Position numbers and translations under genes: made by a program | In this document: piece after piece, positions 46,039-56,736 of the stretch | Layout: every line of letters starts with the position of its first letter | Position numbering within the stretch: position 1 is the first letter of the stretch | The notes under the pieces: model-generated | Told to the model about the DNA's origin: nothing | Databases searched by the model: none | The model's input: the letters and a program-made list of their open reading frames with translations, nothing else | DNA from: Trichomonas tenax | Taxonomy: Eukaryota; Parabasalia; Trichomonadida; Trichomonadidae | DNA: 64,000 nt | Direction of reading: 5' to 3' | Assembly: GCA_023091735.1 (NCBI GenBank) | Contig: JALKBU010000002.1 | Coordinates: 124,001 to 188,000 of the forward strand

Positions 46039-48294
46039 CTATGCCTCTACTTCTACCTCTTCTTCCTTGATATATCCGGAATCAATAATATGGTGAGCTA
46101 ACTTGATGAAGTGTATCTTACTATTGTATGAAACGCAGCTATCGAGTCTAATCTTAGCATCAAGAACCTTTCTATGGTTCTCTGATATTCTTTCACATAG
46201 TGTTTCAAGCCATTTATCTGGCAATTGAACACCTTTATCTAGCAAAATAACTGTTAAGTCAAGCGCAGCATAGAGTCCCTTAAGACGTTCTCCGACATCA
46301 CAGTGCATATTACCTTTAATAACATCGAGCAGTGTTTGCAAGTCTTCAAAAAGAATATCAACCTTTCTTGTCTTTGTGAATGTAAGCAAAATAACATTTC
46401 TAAAAGCTTCGACGTGTTTCCTCAAAGGAACAATTCTTGCAACCATATCTCTGATACCTTCCAAAAGTGATGAAGACTTCATATCGTATTGATCGAAGAA
46501 ATTCGCTGCAGCAAGGGAAACTGTGTATAAGTTGTGTGCACCCTGAACACGAGGCATTGCATCAACGAGATCGATCAAGAATTCCTTAGCAATTTCAAAT
46601 TGCTCGATGTTTGTCATAAACTTAAATGCTTCGATATAAACATGAGCTGCCTGTGTTGGATAGCTTTCATCATTCTCATTCATGAACTCTCTGAAGAAGT
46701 CGAGAGCATAATTAAACTCTTCTTCTGATATCTGCATAAAGTGGAGCAACAATCCGGACATTGGAATAACAAACTTTTGACCTGCTGTCTCTGTAATATC
46801 TTCTAATGAAGTATTCATCATTCGAAGCAAATCAATTGTATTGTGGATGGAACTTCCATGAATCAAATGTAATATAGAGAAGAATGAACTTATGCCTGAT
46901 GATTCTCTGACAAGGCCACCAGCACAACGAATATAGAATGATAGCTCGTCTTCGGTTGTAATTTCTGTAGCGCTAGAAACAAACAAATCAGCAATGATTC
47001 TTGCAACAACTAATCTATCTTCCGTCCTCAACCTGCGAACGAGAACTGGTAAGTATTCGATTTTATATAAGTATGATGCAGATGTAAGGAAGCCAAGTGG
47101 AACTTCAAGGAATTTACGAAGTTGTCCAGAAGCCTCAACATCTGTAAGACTATCATCACCGATGGCAAGATCGATGTGGAAATCTGTGAACTTCATGAGG
47201 TTCTTGACATTCTTGATATCATTTGCGTTGATTTTAAGTGCAAAGCGAAGCAAACGCTGCAATGTTTCGAACTTCGAAGTAAGGCTGAGGTGACCTTCAG
47301 CGTTGAACAATTCTTCGATGTTCTTAGCGATAGTAACGAACACAGCAGTACTCTGTGTGGCGTCGAATTGATGTCCGAAGAGAAGAAGGAATCTTTCGAG
47401 TAATTGATTGACAATTTCAAGGATTTTAACACCTTGTTCGACTTTTCCTATAACAGTGAACAACTGATCGATTGTAGCAATGTGAAATTCTTCTGGGAAT
47501 GCGTGAATGATGGACCTGAGAATGAAATCTTGTGCAATCGCATCTTCGCAAATTTCTACGTGCTTTGCAATAAAAGGAAGAATTAATTGCGTATATGATT
47601 CAACGGTAATACCATTAAGGGATGATATACGTTGGATGTTTGTACCGATGAGAACGGAAAATTCCTTTCTTTGTTCTTTACGAGAGTCAGAACCCATGAT
47701 ATCTTCGATTCTAACCCACATTCTGTTCATTTGTGCGAAATTGTTGAGCAAAAACGTTAACGATTTCTCTGTGTCTGATTCTGTAGCATCTGGAAGGTAT
47801 TGTTTAAAGATAGAAAGCAAATAATGTCTTAAAAAGAGTGCACGAATTGGATCTTGTGCAGCTCTTGTCATATCTGAGATGTCATCAAGAACATCGACGA
47901 TTTTAACAATTTTTCTGCGTGATAATTCTGGAGCGATTGTAATCATTAAATATAAACGCTGCATACATCCAGAAAGATACTGAACAGATTCATATAATTC
48001 TGAAATTACGTGATTTGGAAAACGAGATTCATCTTGAAGTGTAGAATTGATTTGTAATAATGAAGTAGAAACAGTATGGTAAATCGTATAGTAGTTTTTC
48101 GGAGTTAATTTAGAAGTGCAAAGAATTTCAATAAGTTTTGAAGCATTTTCGATAACAGTAATTAATTGATTTAAATTAAATGCGCTGTGAATAAGAGCTG
48201 CGTAGACTTCAATCTGTGAATTCATTTGCGACATAATTTTGAACTGCTCTTCATCAGTCGAAAATGTATCCGGAGTGTTAAATTGCTCTTCCAT
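46039..48294 (-). CDS. VPS35: VPS35, retromer core subunit
   Basis: A 751-residue alpha-solenoid protein, the central subunit of the retromer that recycles cargo from endosomes. The signature MQRLYLMITI (PRLYLM in most species, here QRLYLM at residues 112-117) and AQDPIRALFLRHYLL, LLNNFAQMNRMWVRI and HAFPEEFHIATIDQL are all conserved. Length is close to the typical 790. QRLYLM replaces PRLYLM, the VPS26/VPS29-contact motif region. It ends 70 bases from the convergent UBR/PHD gene. Confidence 0.97.
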   Translation of the reverse strand: MEEQFNTPDTFSTDEEQFKIMSQMNSQIEVYAALIHSAFNLNQLITVIENASKLIEILCTSKLTPKNYYTIYHTVSTSLLQINSTLQDESRFPNHVISELYESVQYLSGCMQRLYLMITIAPELSRRKIVKIVDVLDDISDMTRAAQDPIRALFLRHYLLSIFKQYLPDATESDTEKSLTFLLNNFAQMNRMWVRIEDIMGSDSRKEQRKEFSVLIGTNIQRISSLNGITVESYTQLILPFIAKHVEICEDAIAQDFILRSIIHAFPEEFHIATIDQLFTVIGKVEQGVKILEIVNQLLERFLLLFGHQFDATQSTAVFVTIAKNIEELFNAEGHLSLTSKFETLQRLLRFALKINANDIKNVKNLMKFTDFHIDLAIGDDSLTDVEASGQLRKFLEVPLGFLTSASYLYKIEYLPVLVRRLRTEDRLVVARIIADLFVSSATEITTEDELSFYIRCAGGLVRESSGISSFFSILHLIHGSSIHNTIDLLRMMNTSLEDITETAGQKFVIPMSGLLLHFMQISEEEFNYALDFFREFMNENDESYPTQAAHVYIEAFKFMTNIEQFEIAKEFLIDLVDAMPRVQGAHNLYTVSLAAANFFDQYDMKSSSLLEGIRDMVARIVPLRKHVEAFRNVILLTFTKTRKVDILFEDLQTLLDVIKGNMHCDVGERLKGLYAALDLTVILLDKGVQLPDKWLETLCERISENHRKVLDAKIRLDSCVSYNSKIHFIKLAHHIIDSGYIKEEEVEVEA

Positions 48295-48732
48295 TCAAAT
48301 TTCGTATCTTTTTAAAATAGCCTTATTTTTCACTTATAGTGAACACATCATTTTGCTATCATACAAACAAAACTCCAAGTTCTATATGTTTCCATTCTTT
48401 TCTAATACTACTCTATTATCTATATTCATCATCAAACTGTTCTATTTATATAAAAAATAATCAAGAAACATCACTTAAGTCAATGAAGATATCAACAATA
48501 TGTCAATCAATATTCACATGAGAAATATATAGTTTTTCTATAGTAATACAATTTCCACTTATAATTTTGATCAGAAATGATTTTTAAACCAATTTAATAT
48601 TGAATATTATAATCTCTTATATTTGATTAAAATATAGGAGTTTAGACCGAGATAGATCAGGATTAATTATGCTAAGAGTGATAAAGTGTTTCTGTTAATG
48701 AAATATAATAATTAGAAATTTTTACAAACAAT
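48295..48732. other. Intergenic, no feature seen
   Basis: AT-rich region upstream of VPS35 and downstream of the REEP-like gene. No gene or repeat is recognised. Confidence 0.45.
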
Positions 48733-49176
48733 TTAGAGCTTTTCTTTCTCTTCAGCAATCTCTACGATTTTCTTTTGTATTTGAGCACTTGTTTTAGCGG
48801 CAGCATCGTAACTCCTATTCAAAAATTTAAATATCGCATTTGTATATTTGGCATATACGGGCTCAGCATAGTTATCATAGGCTTCACCGAATTTGGAAGG
48901 ATAATAGAACAAAAATATAGATAATATTGTAATTTTGATGTAATACCAACCAGGAGGCATATCTATCATTTGCGATATCATATCTTCGACCTTAATAATA
49001 GCTAGCATGAATAACCAATATTTCAGCCAAAGTTTTTCTTCCTGAATATTAGAGCAAGAGAAAGACTGGAATGTTTTATATGCAGGAACAAGGAATACAA
49101 TGAATCCGTAGAGTATTTGCGCGAATACTGTCTTTGTAAATTGTGCCATAATCGATTCATTCTTTCTCTTCGACAT
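48733..49176 (-). CDS. REEP/Yop1/DP1-family ER-shaping protein
   Basis: A 147-residue membrane protein of the TB2/DP1/HVA22 family. Hydrophobic hairpin segments surround VPAYKTFQSF (family P.Y.SF.A), EEKLWLKYWLFMLAIIKVED and YYIKITILSIFLFYYP. Such proteins insert as wedges and shape tubular ER. Length equals the yeast/plant members. The ATG at 49176 follows the initiator TTTCACTTTTTTT (49201-49213); it is divergent from the FAM177 gene with only 108 bases between starts. Confidence 0.9.
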   Translation of the reverse strand: MSKRKNESIMAQFTKTVFAQILYGFIVFLVPAYKTFQSFSCSNIQEEKLWLKYWLFMLAIIKVEDMISQMIDMPPGWYYIKITILSIFLFYYPSKFGEAYDNYAEPVYAKYTNAIFKFLNRSYDAAAKTSAQIQKKIVEIAEEKEKL

Positions 49177-49201
49177 CTTTGTTAAAAAATTTAAAACCTA
49201 C

Positions 49202-49212
49202 AAAAAAAGTGA
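49202..49212 (-). promoter_or_regulatory. Initiator of the REEP gene
   Basis: TTCACTTTTTT on the minus strand, 26 bases upstream of the ATG. Confidence 0.6.
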
Positions 49213-49247
49213 AAGATTTTAAATTTTTTTCTTTCTGAAAAATCTTC

Positions 49248-49260
49248 TCACTTTTTTATA
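49248..49260 (+). promoter_or_regulatory. Initiator of the FAM177 gene
   Basis: TCACTTTTTTATA on the plus strand, 25 bases before the ATG. The two divergent initiators are only about 36 bases apart. Confidence 0.6.
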
Positions 49261-49284
49261 TTAATTTTTCACCGGAGTTAATAA

Positions 49285-49662
49285 ATGACTACACAGGAAC
49301 AAGCAGTCCAACTGGAGGAGATAGGCGGTAACAACCAGCCACAGCAGAAGAATGATCAGCCAGCTCAAGAAAATACAACTAATGAAAATACAAATGCTGA
49401 AACAAATCAACAAGGAGAGGCCGAACAGCATGAAAATATTGTATGGCATGCAATCAAGTGGCTTGGATGGGGAATTTACAAAGTTGCATATCATTCAGGT
49501 GAATTTCTTGCTGATTTGTTCGGAATTACAACACCACGCTATCAGTATGTCTTAACCGAATACTATGAGAGAGAAAGAAGGAAAGCGATGCAGGAAAGAA
49601 TTGCAAATGGAGAAATCGACGAAGACGGAAACGAAATTCCAGCCAAACCAGGTACAGTATAA
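49285..49662 (+). CDS. FAM177-family protein
   Basis: A 125-residue protein with a Gln/Asn/Glu-rich disordered first half and a conserved second half, HSGEFLADLFGITTPRYQYV then LTEYYERERRKA, which matches the FAM177 core (LGIttPKYQYaidEYYR). Human FAM177A1 is linked to Golgi/ER membranes; the molecular role is poorly known. There is no transmembrane segment, although IVWHAIKWLGWGIYKVAY could be an amphipathic membrane-binding helix. Confidence 0.85.
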   Translation: MTTQEQAVQLEEIGGNNQPQQKNDQPAQENTTNENTNAETNQQGEAEQHENIVWHAIKWLGWGIYKVAYHSGEFLADLFGITTPRYQYVLTEYYERERRKAMQERIANGEIDEDGNEIPAKPGTV

Positions 49663-50126
49663 CTTTTTTGTTATTTACATACTAATTGTCCTGAAATACT
49701 CTAAAAACATATTATTATTATTTTGAAACAAACTTCATTTATTCAAGCATTTCAATATATGAATAATTTCGTATTATAATATTTGAATATTATGAAATTC
49801 TATTTTATAAAAAAAATATTTTGATGTTTCTTCTGATAAATAGAGTTTCCATTTGATAGAAAGTATGTGCACAAAGTTTGAGGTTCTAATTTTAATGTTC
49901 AGCATATCACATATTCAATGTTGATAAAATTGGATATATCATTAGATTGATCATGTTTTATGATCGCGTGGCAATTATGTACATAGTATTCATTATAAAT
50001 TTCTTATATACGACTTGAAATAAATAAGAAATGGAGAAGTCAAAACATTTTTATGGGGATTTGACATAGATCAAAAATAAAAATTAATCGCTGTGAATAT
50101 GCAGGGGCTGACACTAATAATAAAAA
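49663..50126. other. Intergenic, no feature seen
   Basis: AT-rich spacer; no frame, repeat or clear motif seen. Confidence 0.45.
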
Positions 50127-51215
50127 ATGACTTCTCCTGGGCACCCTGTTCTAGTGAAGCAGAAAGGCCTACCTGCACTCGCGAGAGTGTCGATTACTGA
50201 TCCAACTCCGATATCGTCTCCGAAACAACGCACGAAAGAGAAAAATGCGAAAATATTTTCAACAGCACTCGAACAGCCAATTGTTGACATAGATAAAATC
50301 AGAGAATCCGCATGGATGGATATTCCTGGTAAACTACGACCAACAATTTGGCGAATTTTCCTTGATTATGAACCAATAAGTCGAGATACCAGCTTTCAAA
50401 CTCTCAAACACAAAAGAAAAGACTATTTTGATTGCTTAGAAAGGTTATATGGTAAAACGCAGCAACAATTATGGACTAACTCCCAGAAACAAACAATTCA
50501 TCAAATTGACATCGATTTACCTCGAACACAAAATAAGTTGCTCAAACATCCACGTGTCAAAGCACTTTTCCAGCACGTTTTGTTCGTTTGGGCTGTTCGA
50601 CATCCAGCATCAGGTTATGTACAAGGAATGAATGATATTCTACTTCCATTCTTCATTGTATTTCTTTCTCAGTATTTAGGTGATATGTCGATTGAAAACA
50701 TTTGCAAATTGGAAAATATCGATTCAATCAGCGAAGAATCATTAAGAGAAGTCGAAGGTGACTGTTTCTGGTGCTTCTCGAAGCTTCTTGATGGTATTCA
50801 AGATGTGTTTACCAAAGATCAACCAGGACTCTTCAAAATGATCGATTCATTATGTGTTTTGCTGAAGAAAGTCGATCCTGAACTTTCAGACACATTTGAA
50901 GCGCAGAGCCTTCAGATATCTCAGTTTGCATTCAAGTGGATGAACTGCTTATTAGTAAGAGAATTTCATTTACATATGTTATTTAGAATTTGGGATTTAT
51001 ATTTAAGCCAAGTATCCAAAATTGCAACAACACATGTTTATGTTTGCGGAGCAATGCTTGCTGTATTATCTCCAAAGATTCAAGAAAATCCATCTGAAGC
51101 TTTTGTCTTCATGCAAAGTTTGACTCCAAATTCATGGTCCGAAGAAGAGCTGGAAACTATTCTAGCACAAGCATATGTCTATGAAAAGACATTAACATTT
51201 TCAAATAACAGATAA
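50127..51215 (+). CDS. TBC-domain Rab GTPase-activating protein (TBC1D22/Gyp1-like)
   Basis: A 362-residue RabGAP. The TBC domain spans about residue 60-345: WMDIPGKLRPTIWRIFLDY, HQIDIDLPRT (the arginine-finger motif IxxDxxR), ASGYVQGMNDILLPF (the glutamine-finger YVQG), and FRIWDLYLS. The length, the position of the inserted region and the C-terminal WSEEELETIL resemble TBC1D22/Gyp1, which acts on Rab1/Rab33-type Golgi Rabs. Both catalytic fingers are present. The ATG at 50127 is the first in frame. Confidence 0.93.
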   Translation: MTSPGHPVLVKQKGLPALARVSITDPTPISSPKQRTKEKNAKIFSTALEQPIVDIDKIRESAWMDIPGKLRPTIWRIFLDYEPISRDTSFQTLKHKRKDYFDCLERLYGKTQQQLWTNSQKQTIHQIDIDLPRTQNKLLKHPRVKALFQHVLFVWAVRHPASGYVQGMNDILLPFFIVFLSQYLGDMSIENICKLENIDSISEESLREVEGDCFWCFSKLLDGIQDVFTKDQPGLFKMIDSLCVLLKKVDPELSDTFEAQSLQISQFAFKWMNCLLVREFHLHMLFRIWDLYLSQVSKIATTHVYVCGAMLAVLSPKIQENPSEAFVFMQSLTPNSWSEEELETILAQAYVYEKTLTFSNNR

Positions 51216-51343
51216 CCACAATATATTAGTACTTTTTTTGTTTTGTTTTATATATTAATAAATACATCATACACACTATTCATACTAATACTCTGAAGTC
51301 TTTATTTTTCAAAATCAATGTCTTGGAGATTTACGTGTCACAT

Positions 51344-51356
51344 TTTGCCTTGTAAA
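51344..51356 (+). promoter_or_regulatory. TTTGCCTTGTAAA motif
   Basis: One mismatch from TTTGCCATGTAAA, 26 bases before the SNARE ATG; TTTACGTGTCACA directly upstream resembles the reverse form. Confidence 0.35.
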
Positions 51357-51381
51357 CTTATCCTTAATTTAAAAATTTTAA

Positions 51382-51732
51382 ATGAGAAGAGGAAATCAAG
51401 GCGGAAAAGACGATGACTATGCAGCACAAACAATGGACCGCGCAAACATGATGGCATTGGATGATTTGGCTAGTTCAACGGACAGATTACTTAAACATAC
51501 AAAAGCTTTGCATGGACAAATCCGAAATGATAACGAAAGGCTTGATGAGGTGCTATATACAGGAAATAATGCAAATGATATGATGACCAAAGGCCGCGCT
51601 TTCCTTAAATCAATCACTGATGATCCAACAGGCATTGGTATAATGAAAATCGCATTGGTTACATTCATATCTCTATGTGTGCTATACTTTGGTGGAAAGC
51701 TAATTTATATTTTGCTTTTCAGGAAAAAATGA
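51382..51732 (+). CDS. Short SNARE protein with C-terminal membrane anchor
   Basis: A 116-residue tail-anchored protein. Residues about 25-85 form a SNARE-like heptad helix (LASSTDRLLKHTKALHGQIR and NDNERLDEVL), and about 90-112 a transmembrane helix (KIALVTFISLCVLYFGGKLI) ending in RKK. Size and layout fit Bet1-type Qc- or Sec20/BNIP1-like SNAREs that act in ER-Golgi traffic; I cannot choose between them. It follows the RabGAP on the same strand. Confidence 0.75.
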   Translation: MRRGNQGGKDDDYAAQTMDRANMMALDDLASSTDRLLKHTKALHGQIRNDNERLDEVLYTGNNANDMMTKGRAFLKSITDDPTGIGIMKIALVTFISLCVLYFGGKLIYILLFRKK

Positions 51733-52089
51733 AAACAAAGCATTTCAAATTCACGCAAATTCCATTAACACATAATCATAACTGAAAAGGAAAATCTATA
51801 ACTACTATAGAGATATCAATAATTGAACAAATTAATCAAATTAAAATTTATTGTTTGTAATACATGAATTCACTATTGCCCCTAGATATTAATGTTTAAT
51901 AATTTCGTCTTAGATAAAGAAATAATAAAAATAAATAAAAAATTTCCTTATTGATGAATGAGGGTTGAGATATAGAACGACAATTGTCTGTGCTGATATA
52001 TCTTATGTTAAAAAGAATTTAATTAAAAATATTTTGTCGTAAGTAATGAGTAAACGTTATTTTAAGTTAAAATTTAAATTATTTGCGGT
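51733..52089. other. Intergenic, no feature seen
   Basis: AT-rich spacer between the SNARE and the first large USP gene. Confidence 0.45.
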
Positions 52090-55000
52090 ATGTTGAGTTG
52101 TAGTTTAAAAGATGGAAAATTTTACAAAAAATTTGCCAATAAAAAAATGCTGACACCAGAAAGTGATTTTACTTCATGGGTTTCAATATTTGTTTTAGCT
52201 CTCGATAATCCGGAGGAAATTCCATTCTACGTCGAACATTTCTCAAATGTTGTTAAAAATCTCAGAGCTGGGATAAGTATGTTAACGAAATATCAAATTT
52301 TACAAGATAAGTTCTTAGATTTTATAAATAACTATATCTTAGTGAAAATTTTGTCAAATGAGAAACTTTCGTTAGAAAAATATCCAATATATCAAGAAAT
52401 TATTTTTCAATTTACAGATCTTATTCGTGTTGAAGCAGATACTCATTACGACCAATTGTCAGACTTGATTTCATTGATATTCATACAAGATAATTCATTA
52501 TACAAAACGAATCCAAATATTTTTCAAAAAATACAAAATAGAATGCGAGATAACGGTGATTTTACATATTACTGCTCAAAATTAGATAAGATGAACTTAG
52601 AATCAATATCTATTTTTTCGAAATTTTGTTTTATTGAATTATCAGGCTATACTACCGAAGACAACTCAAGAATATCTACGCAAATACTAAGCCGCGCCTG
52701 TGATCTAATGGTTGAACAAATGAGAGGCAATGTTATACCATTTATAAAACAAATTACAGAAAATTACATTAAGAATGCAAAGTTAAAGAAAATATATCAT
52801 CCAAACGCTGCAAATACACTATATAATATAATATCATATGAATTGTCATCAGGTATATATCTTCATCAAATCAATGGAATTAATCTTATAAATAAAACGT
52901 TAGCGCTTCAAATTGATAAAAAGCAACATCAGAAGTTTATTGATGATCATTGCATAATCAAAGATATATTCAAAATACCAATAAAGAGCGAAAATATGAA
53001 AGAAATTAATTTGCTGTATTCAAAACTCACTATAAATGGGTTCTTATCATCACATATAGCTGAGTTTTGGTCTCTTGCGAAGGAAGAACGCTTTTATGAG
53101 ATATTCAAAATAGTTTATCATTTTTCAACTGTCGATGATCAAAATATACATCTTGATCATTTCATCAAACTTAAAAAGACCGAAAAATGGGTTGAAATTG
53201 CAAATTTCCTTTGCACTCATCCCAAGAACAAAGATAATGCAGCGAAAGTTATTTTGCAAGTCATGATAGAAAACCAAATCAAAGCAGACTATTACGTTGC
53301 ATTCCAATTGAAACTTCTTGCAGAAAATGTTACAGAACAGCAATTTCATCAATATGTCGATAACTTTATAAAAAATAACCAATTGCCAGAAATTAATTGC
53401 AATTATCTACAAATTTTGTTGACGAAATTCGTAATTATCGACAAAGCAAAAATCGCTAAATTGTTGGCTCTTTTGCTAAGTACATATCATAGCTCAAAGA
53501 AAAATACATTAGTTGTTGCAAAGTGTATTGTTTTAATATTCACAAAGCAAGGTCTACCACTCGATTACATTGCAATTCATATTTTAATCATGAAGGCTTC
53601 AATTAATGATGATTCTCAAATCTTCTTATTAATCGAAAATCACATCGATGTTATTTCCAAGCAAATAATATCGAATGCATTATACTATGAGCAAGAACAT
53701 TTTGCAATAACTAATTCTTTTATCAAATTCATTAAGAATGTTTTCTTTTCGAAGACATTTGAACAAACATATTTATTGGTGCTATGGAAATTTGCTTGTA
53801 TAGATACAAAGTTCAGAAACAATTTAGTCACTTATTTGATTGAGCAAAGTGTCGGTGAAATGGAATTACGAATTATCCAATTGGTTTCTATTTGTTTCGA
53901 ACAAAATATCCTTGAGCCAGGTTCTATTGATCTAATGTTTACTTTTATCAGCACATATCAAAAATATATGGATGCTTATTATTTCATAAAATATCACTCA
54001 TGCCTAGAAGCACTGAAGTGCACAAATGTAACTATTATATGCAATGATGATAAATTCAGATACATGCCAGCTTTACAGTTTAGAGCCCCAAACCATATCC
54101 ACCTTTCATCAATAATTATTTCTGTTGCTAATTATTATAAATTAGACACAAAGTCGTTCACTCTTCTTCAAGCTGGAAAACCTGTTGATCCGAATGATGT
54201 ATTGAAACATGACAATCAACATCAGCTTGAATTTGAAGTCAATACATTGTCGCCATCAAATATTTCTTTGCCAATCAAAAAAATATCTCCAGATGCATTT
54301 ATTGTTGAAGGCGAAGCCTTTAATTTTCTGATTGAAAATTTAAATGAACGTATGCAATTTATGTTGTTGAGATTAATTTCTGTTCCAGAACGATATATCC
54401 AAAAGCTTTTTGAGTGCACTGACATTGAAAAAATATTACCACGAAACAACATTTTCTTGTACAGATATAATTTCATCATAATAACATCAGACATTTTGAT
54501 GAAAAGAATTTCGAAAAGTCTTTTTGACTCGCTGCCAAATTATATTCTCGATTCTTTGGATATTCAAGATACTGATCTTCTCAATAATTTGATTCTTTTT
54601 ATCCCGTTGATAATAAATTCAATGGATCAAAAGCGACTCTTTGAAAAACTAATGCAACTCCCATCAAGCTTAATGGTTTACATTTCGATCATCATTGAGA
54701 AAATGAAGCCAGAAAACATAAATGTCAAATCGCTAATTTATTCTTTAGCAATGAACAATCAATATGATGCAACTCCATTCCATTTGTGCTTGGCGAACAT
54801 TCCAGTAGACATAGCCGATTATGTTGAAGTATTCCTTAAAGTCGAGCATACACCTACAGATGTGTTTTTCAGTTCATTGCTGGACCATATTGTTGAACCT
54901 GATGAACGGCTGGTGCCGGCTCTTCATAAAATAGTTAGTACACCGAATTGTTCGTTTAAGTCATCCCAATTTATATTGTTGATGTCCAAGCAAAAGTTTT

Positions 55001-56736
55001 TGACACCAGAAACAAGAAAAATTGTTGCAAACTATGTTATTTGCAATCTCTTTGATTTCAAGAAACCTATTGATGATAATAACTACACAATCCTGATTCA
55101 AGTTGCTCAGAATCTTTGGCAATATTTGAAAGATGGACTATCGAAAGTGATGAGTACTGTAGTTTTCAGCAAATTCGCATTAAATGGCGAACTTATTAGG
55201 ATCAAAGCAAAAGAAAGCTACCCTGGATTGACAAATAAAGGAAATAATTGCTTTATTAATGCCACTTTACAAGCTCTCACAAGATGTGGACCATTCTGTA
55301 CTCTGATACTGGATGCCAATAAGTTCAAACATCCAATTAACTTACAAATTCAGAACATTATATCAAAAATTCAATTCTCTAATTCACAAGCAATTGATAT
55401 GACGAATTTCTGCGAACTTTGGGATAGTACAAATGGACTTATTTCGACGGTCGCTCAAGATGCATGCGAATTTCTTCATAAAATGTTGAATTATTTAGAA
55501 CAAGATTTGGGCGAACAAGAAATTTCTAAAATCTTCACAGCAAACATTCAAGTATCAATCAAAGGTCAAAGCAAAGAATCTAACAGCACAGAAAAGATGC
55601 TTGTTATGCCAGTTAACTTGAATTCAACTGTTGTCGAAGCATTGAACGAACTTTATAATCCGCAAAACATCAAATATGATTTTGAAGATGGAAATGGAAA
55701 AGTTGATGCTGTTTTATCAAAGGGCTATAGTTTTCTCCCACCAATATTCGTTGTGCAACTTAAGAGATTTGAATATGATGCTCAGAAACAAAAGAGAATT
55801 AAACTTAATGATAAATGCGAGATCAAAGAAATGTTCACATTTAATAATGTCAAATATAACTTAAAGTCCATTGTTATTCATCACGGATCAATTGACTATG
55901 GACACTACACTGCTTCAGTCCGCTGGGGAGATGAATTCTTCGTCTGCAACGACTCTATTGTTCAACCTGCGAAAGATTTTGTTATTGATGGAGAACCATA
56001 TCTTCTGATTTATTCGAATGCTGAAGATAAGTTTGATTTCTTGTCTTCTTTCAAGAAGAATGAAGCCCAGATCAACAACACAAATATATTTGCGAGAATA
56101 TTCTTGACTCAGCCATTTGCGTCAATTATAAAGAAGTATGCACGACAAAACGAAGTAGAATATAACATTGTTGCATTGAAATACTTTTTCAACTTTTCGC
56201 CTTTTTATGATATTAATGTTCACAATGAATTAGGAAACCAATTGATGGAATGCCTTCTAATGAAAAGCGAACTAAGATTAGCAATGATGCAAGAATTTTC
56301 AACATATGACTTCCTGAATTCACTGATTGTTTGTCCTTTCAGCGAAGTTCGCAATTCGGTTGCAACTCTGTTAAATGTTTTCTTCTCCGATCTGCATCTT
56401 GTCGATGATGTTCACGCTCTTGTTTATGCTACTTATGAGTTTTATGATCAATATGCGAATAACTTAGAAGAATTAGCAACGATCCTGAATACTCTGATCA
56501 AATATGATGATATCAAGGCCAAGTTTTTAGAATGGAAGTTGAATATTGTGTTAGAAAAAGCAATGTTTCTGGCTACATCAAGTGTCGATAATTTATGTGA
56601 TTTCATAATAGAAATAGGTCCTTCTCAATATGTTTATAAGAAACTCAAAGAAGAAAACTGTATTCAAAGAATGACTCAAAATGGAACTAATATTAAAACC
56701 CTTGAAAGATTAGTCGCTTGTTTCTCAAAGAAGTAG
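52090..56736 (+). CDS. Large USP-family (C19) deubiquitinase
   Basis: A 1548-residue ubiquitin-specific protease. The catalytic Cys box is YPGLTNKGNNCFINATLQAL with Cys about 1054; the His box is IDYGHYTASVRWGDEFFVCN with His about 1272. In between lie EFLHKMLNYL and PPIFVVQLKRFEYD. A ubiquitin-like fold may sit near residues 680-715 (FTLLQAGKPVDPNDVL). Long helical-repeat regions flank the protease on both sides, the arrangement of USP9X/USP34. The Cys box has Asn-Asn before Cys in place of the usual Gly-Asn-Thr, but the catalytic triad residues are present. Confidence 0.92.
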   Translation: MLSCSLKDGKFYKKFANKKMLTPESDFTSWVSIFVLALDNPEEIPFYVEHFSNVVKNLRAGISMLTKYQILQDKFLDFINNYILVKILSNEKLSLEKYPIYQEIIFQFTDLIRVEADTHYDQLSDLISLIFIQDNSLYKTNPNIFQKIQNRMRDNGDFTYYCSKLDKMNLESISIFSKFCFIELSGYTTEDNSRISTQILSRACDLMVEQMRGNVIPFIKQITENYIKNAKLKKIYHPNAANTLYNIISYELSSGIYLHQINGINLINKTLALQIDKKQHQKFIDDHCIIKDIFKIPIKSENMKEINLLYSKLTINGFLSSHIAEFWSLAKEERFYEIFKIVYHFSTVDDQNIHLDHFIKLKKTEKWVEIANFLCTHPKNKDNAAKVILQVMIENQIKADYYVAFQLKLLAENVTEQQFHQYVDNFIKNNQLPEINCNYLQILLTKFVIIDKAKIAKLLALLLSTYHSSKKNTLVVAKCIVLIFTKQGLPLDYIAIHILIMKASINDDSQIFLLIENHIDVISKQIISNALYYEQEHFAITNSFIKFIKNVFFSKTFEQTYLLVLWKFACIDTKFRNNLVTYLIEQSVGEMELRIIQLVSICFEQNILEPGSIDLMFTFISTYQKYMDAYYFIKYHSCLEALKCTNVTIICNDDKFRYMPALQFRAPNHIHLSSIIISVANYYKLDTKSFTLLQAGKPVDPNDVLKHDNQHQLEFEVNTLSPSNISLPIKKISPDAFIVEGEAFNFLIENLNERMQFMLLRLISVPERYIQKLFECTDIEKILPRNNIFLYRYNFIIITSDILMKRISKSLFDSLPNYILDSLDIQDTDLLNNLILFIPLIINSMDQKRLFEKLMQLPSSLMVYISIIIEKMKPENINVKSLIYSLAMNNQYDATPFHLCLANIPVDIADYVEVFLKVEHTPTDVFFSSLLDHIVEPDERLVPALHKIVSTPNCSFKSSQFILLMSKQKFLTPETRKIVANYVICNLFDFKKPIDDNNYTILIQVAQNLWQYLKDGLSKVMSTVVFSKFALNGELIRIKAKESYPGLTNKGNNCFINATLQALTRCGPFCTLILDANKFKHPINLQIQNIISKIQFSNSQAIDMTNFCELWDSTNGLISTVAQDACEFLHKMLNYLEQDLGEQEISKIFTANIQVSIKGQSKESNSTEKMLVMPVNLNSTVVEALNELYNPQNIKYDFEDGNGKVDAVLSKGYSFLPPIFVVQLKRFEYDAQKQKRIKLNDKCEIKEMFTFNNVKYNLKSIVIHHGSIDYGHYTASVRWGDEFFVCNDSIVQPAKDFVIDGEPYLLIYSNAEDKFDFLSSFKKNEAQINNTNIFARIFLTQPFASIIKKYARQNEVEYNIVALKYFFNFSPFYDINVHNELGNQLMECLLMKSELRLAMMQEFSTYDFLNSLIVCPFSEVRNSVATLLNVFFSDLHLVDDVHALVYATYEFYDQYANNLEELATILNTLIKYDDIKAKFLEWKLNIVLEKAMFLATSSVDNLCDFIIEIGPSQYVYKKLKEENCIQRMTQNGTNIKTLERLVACFSKK

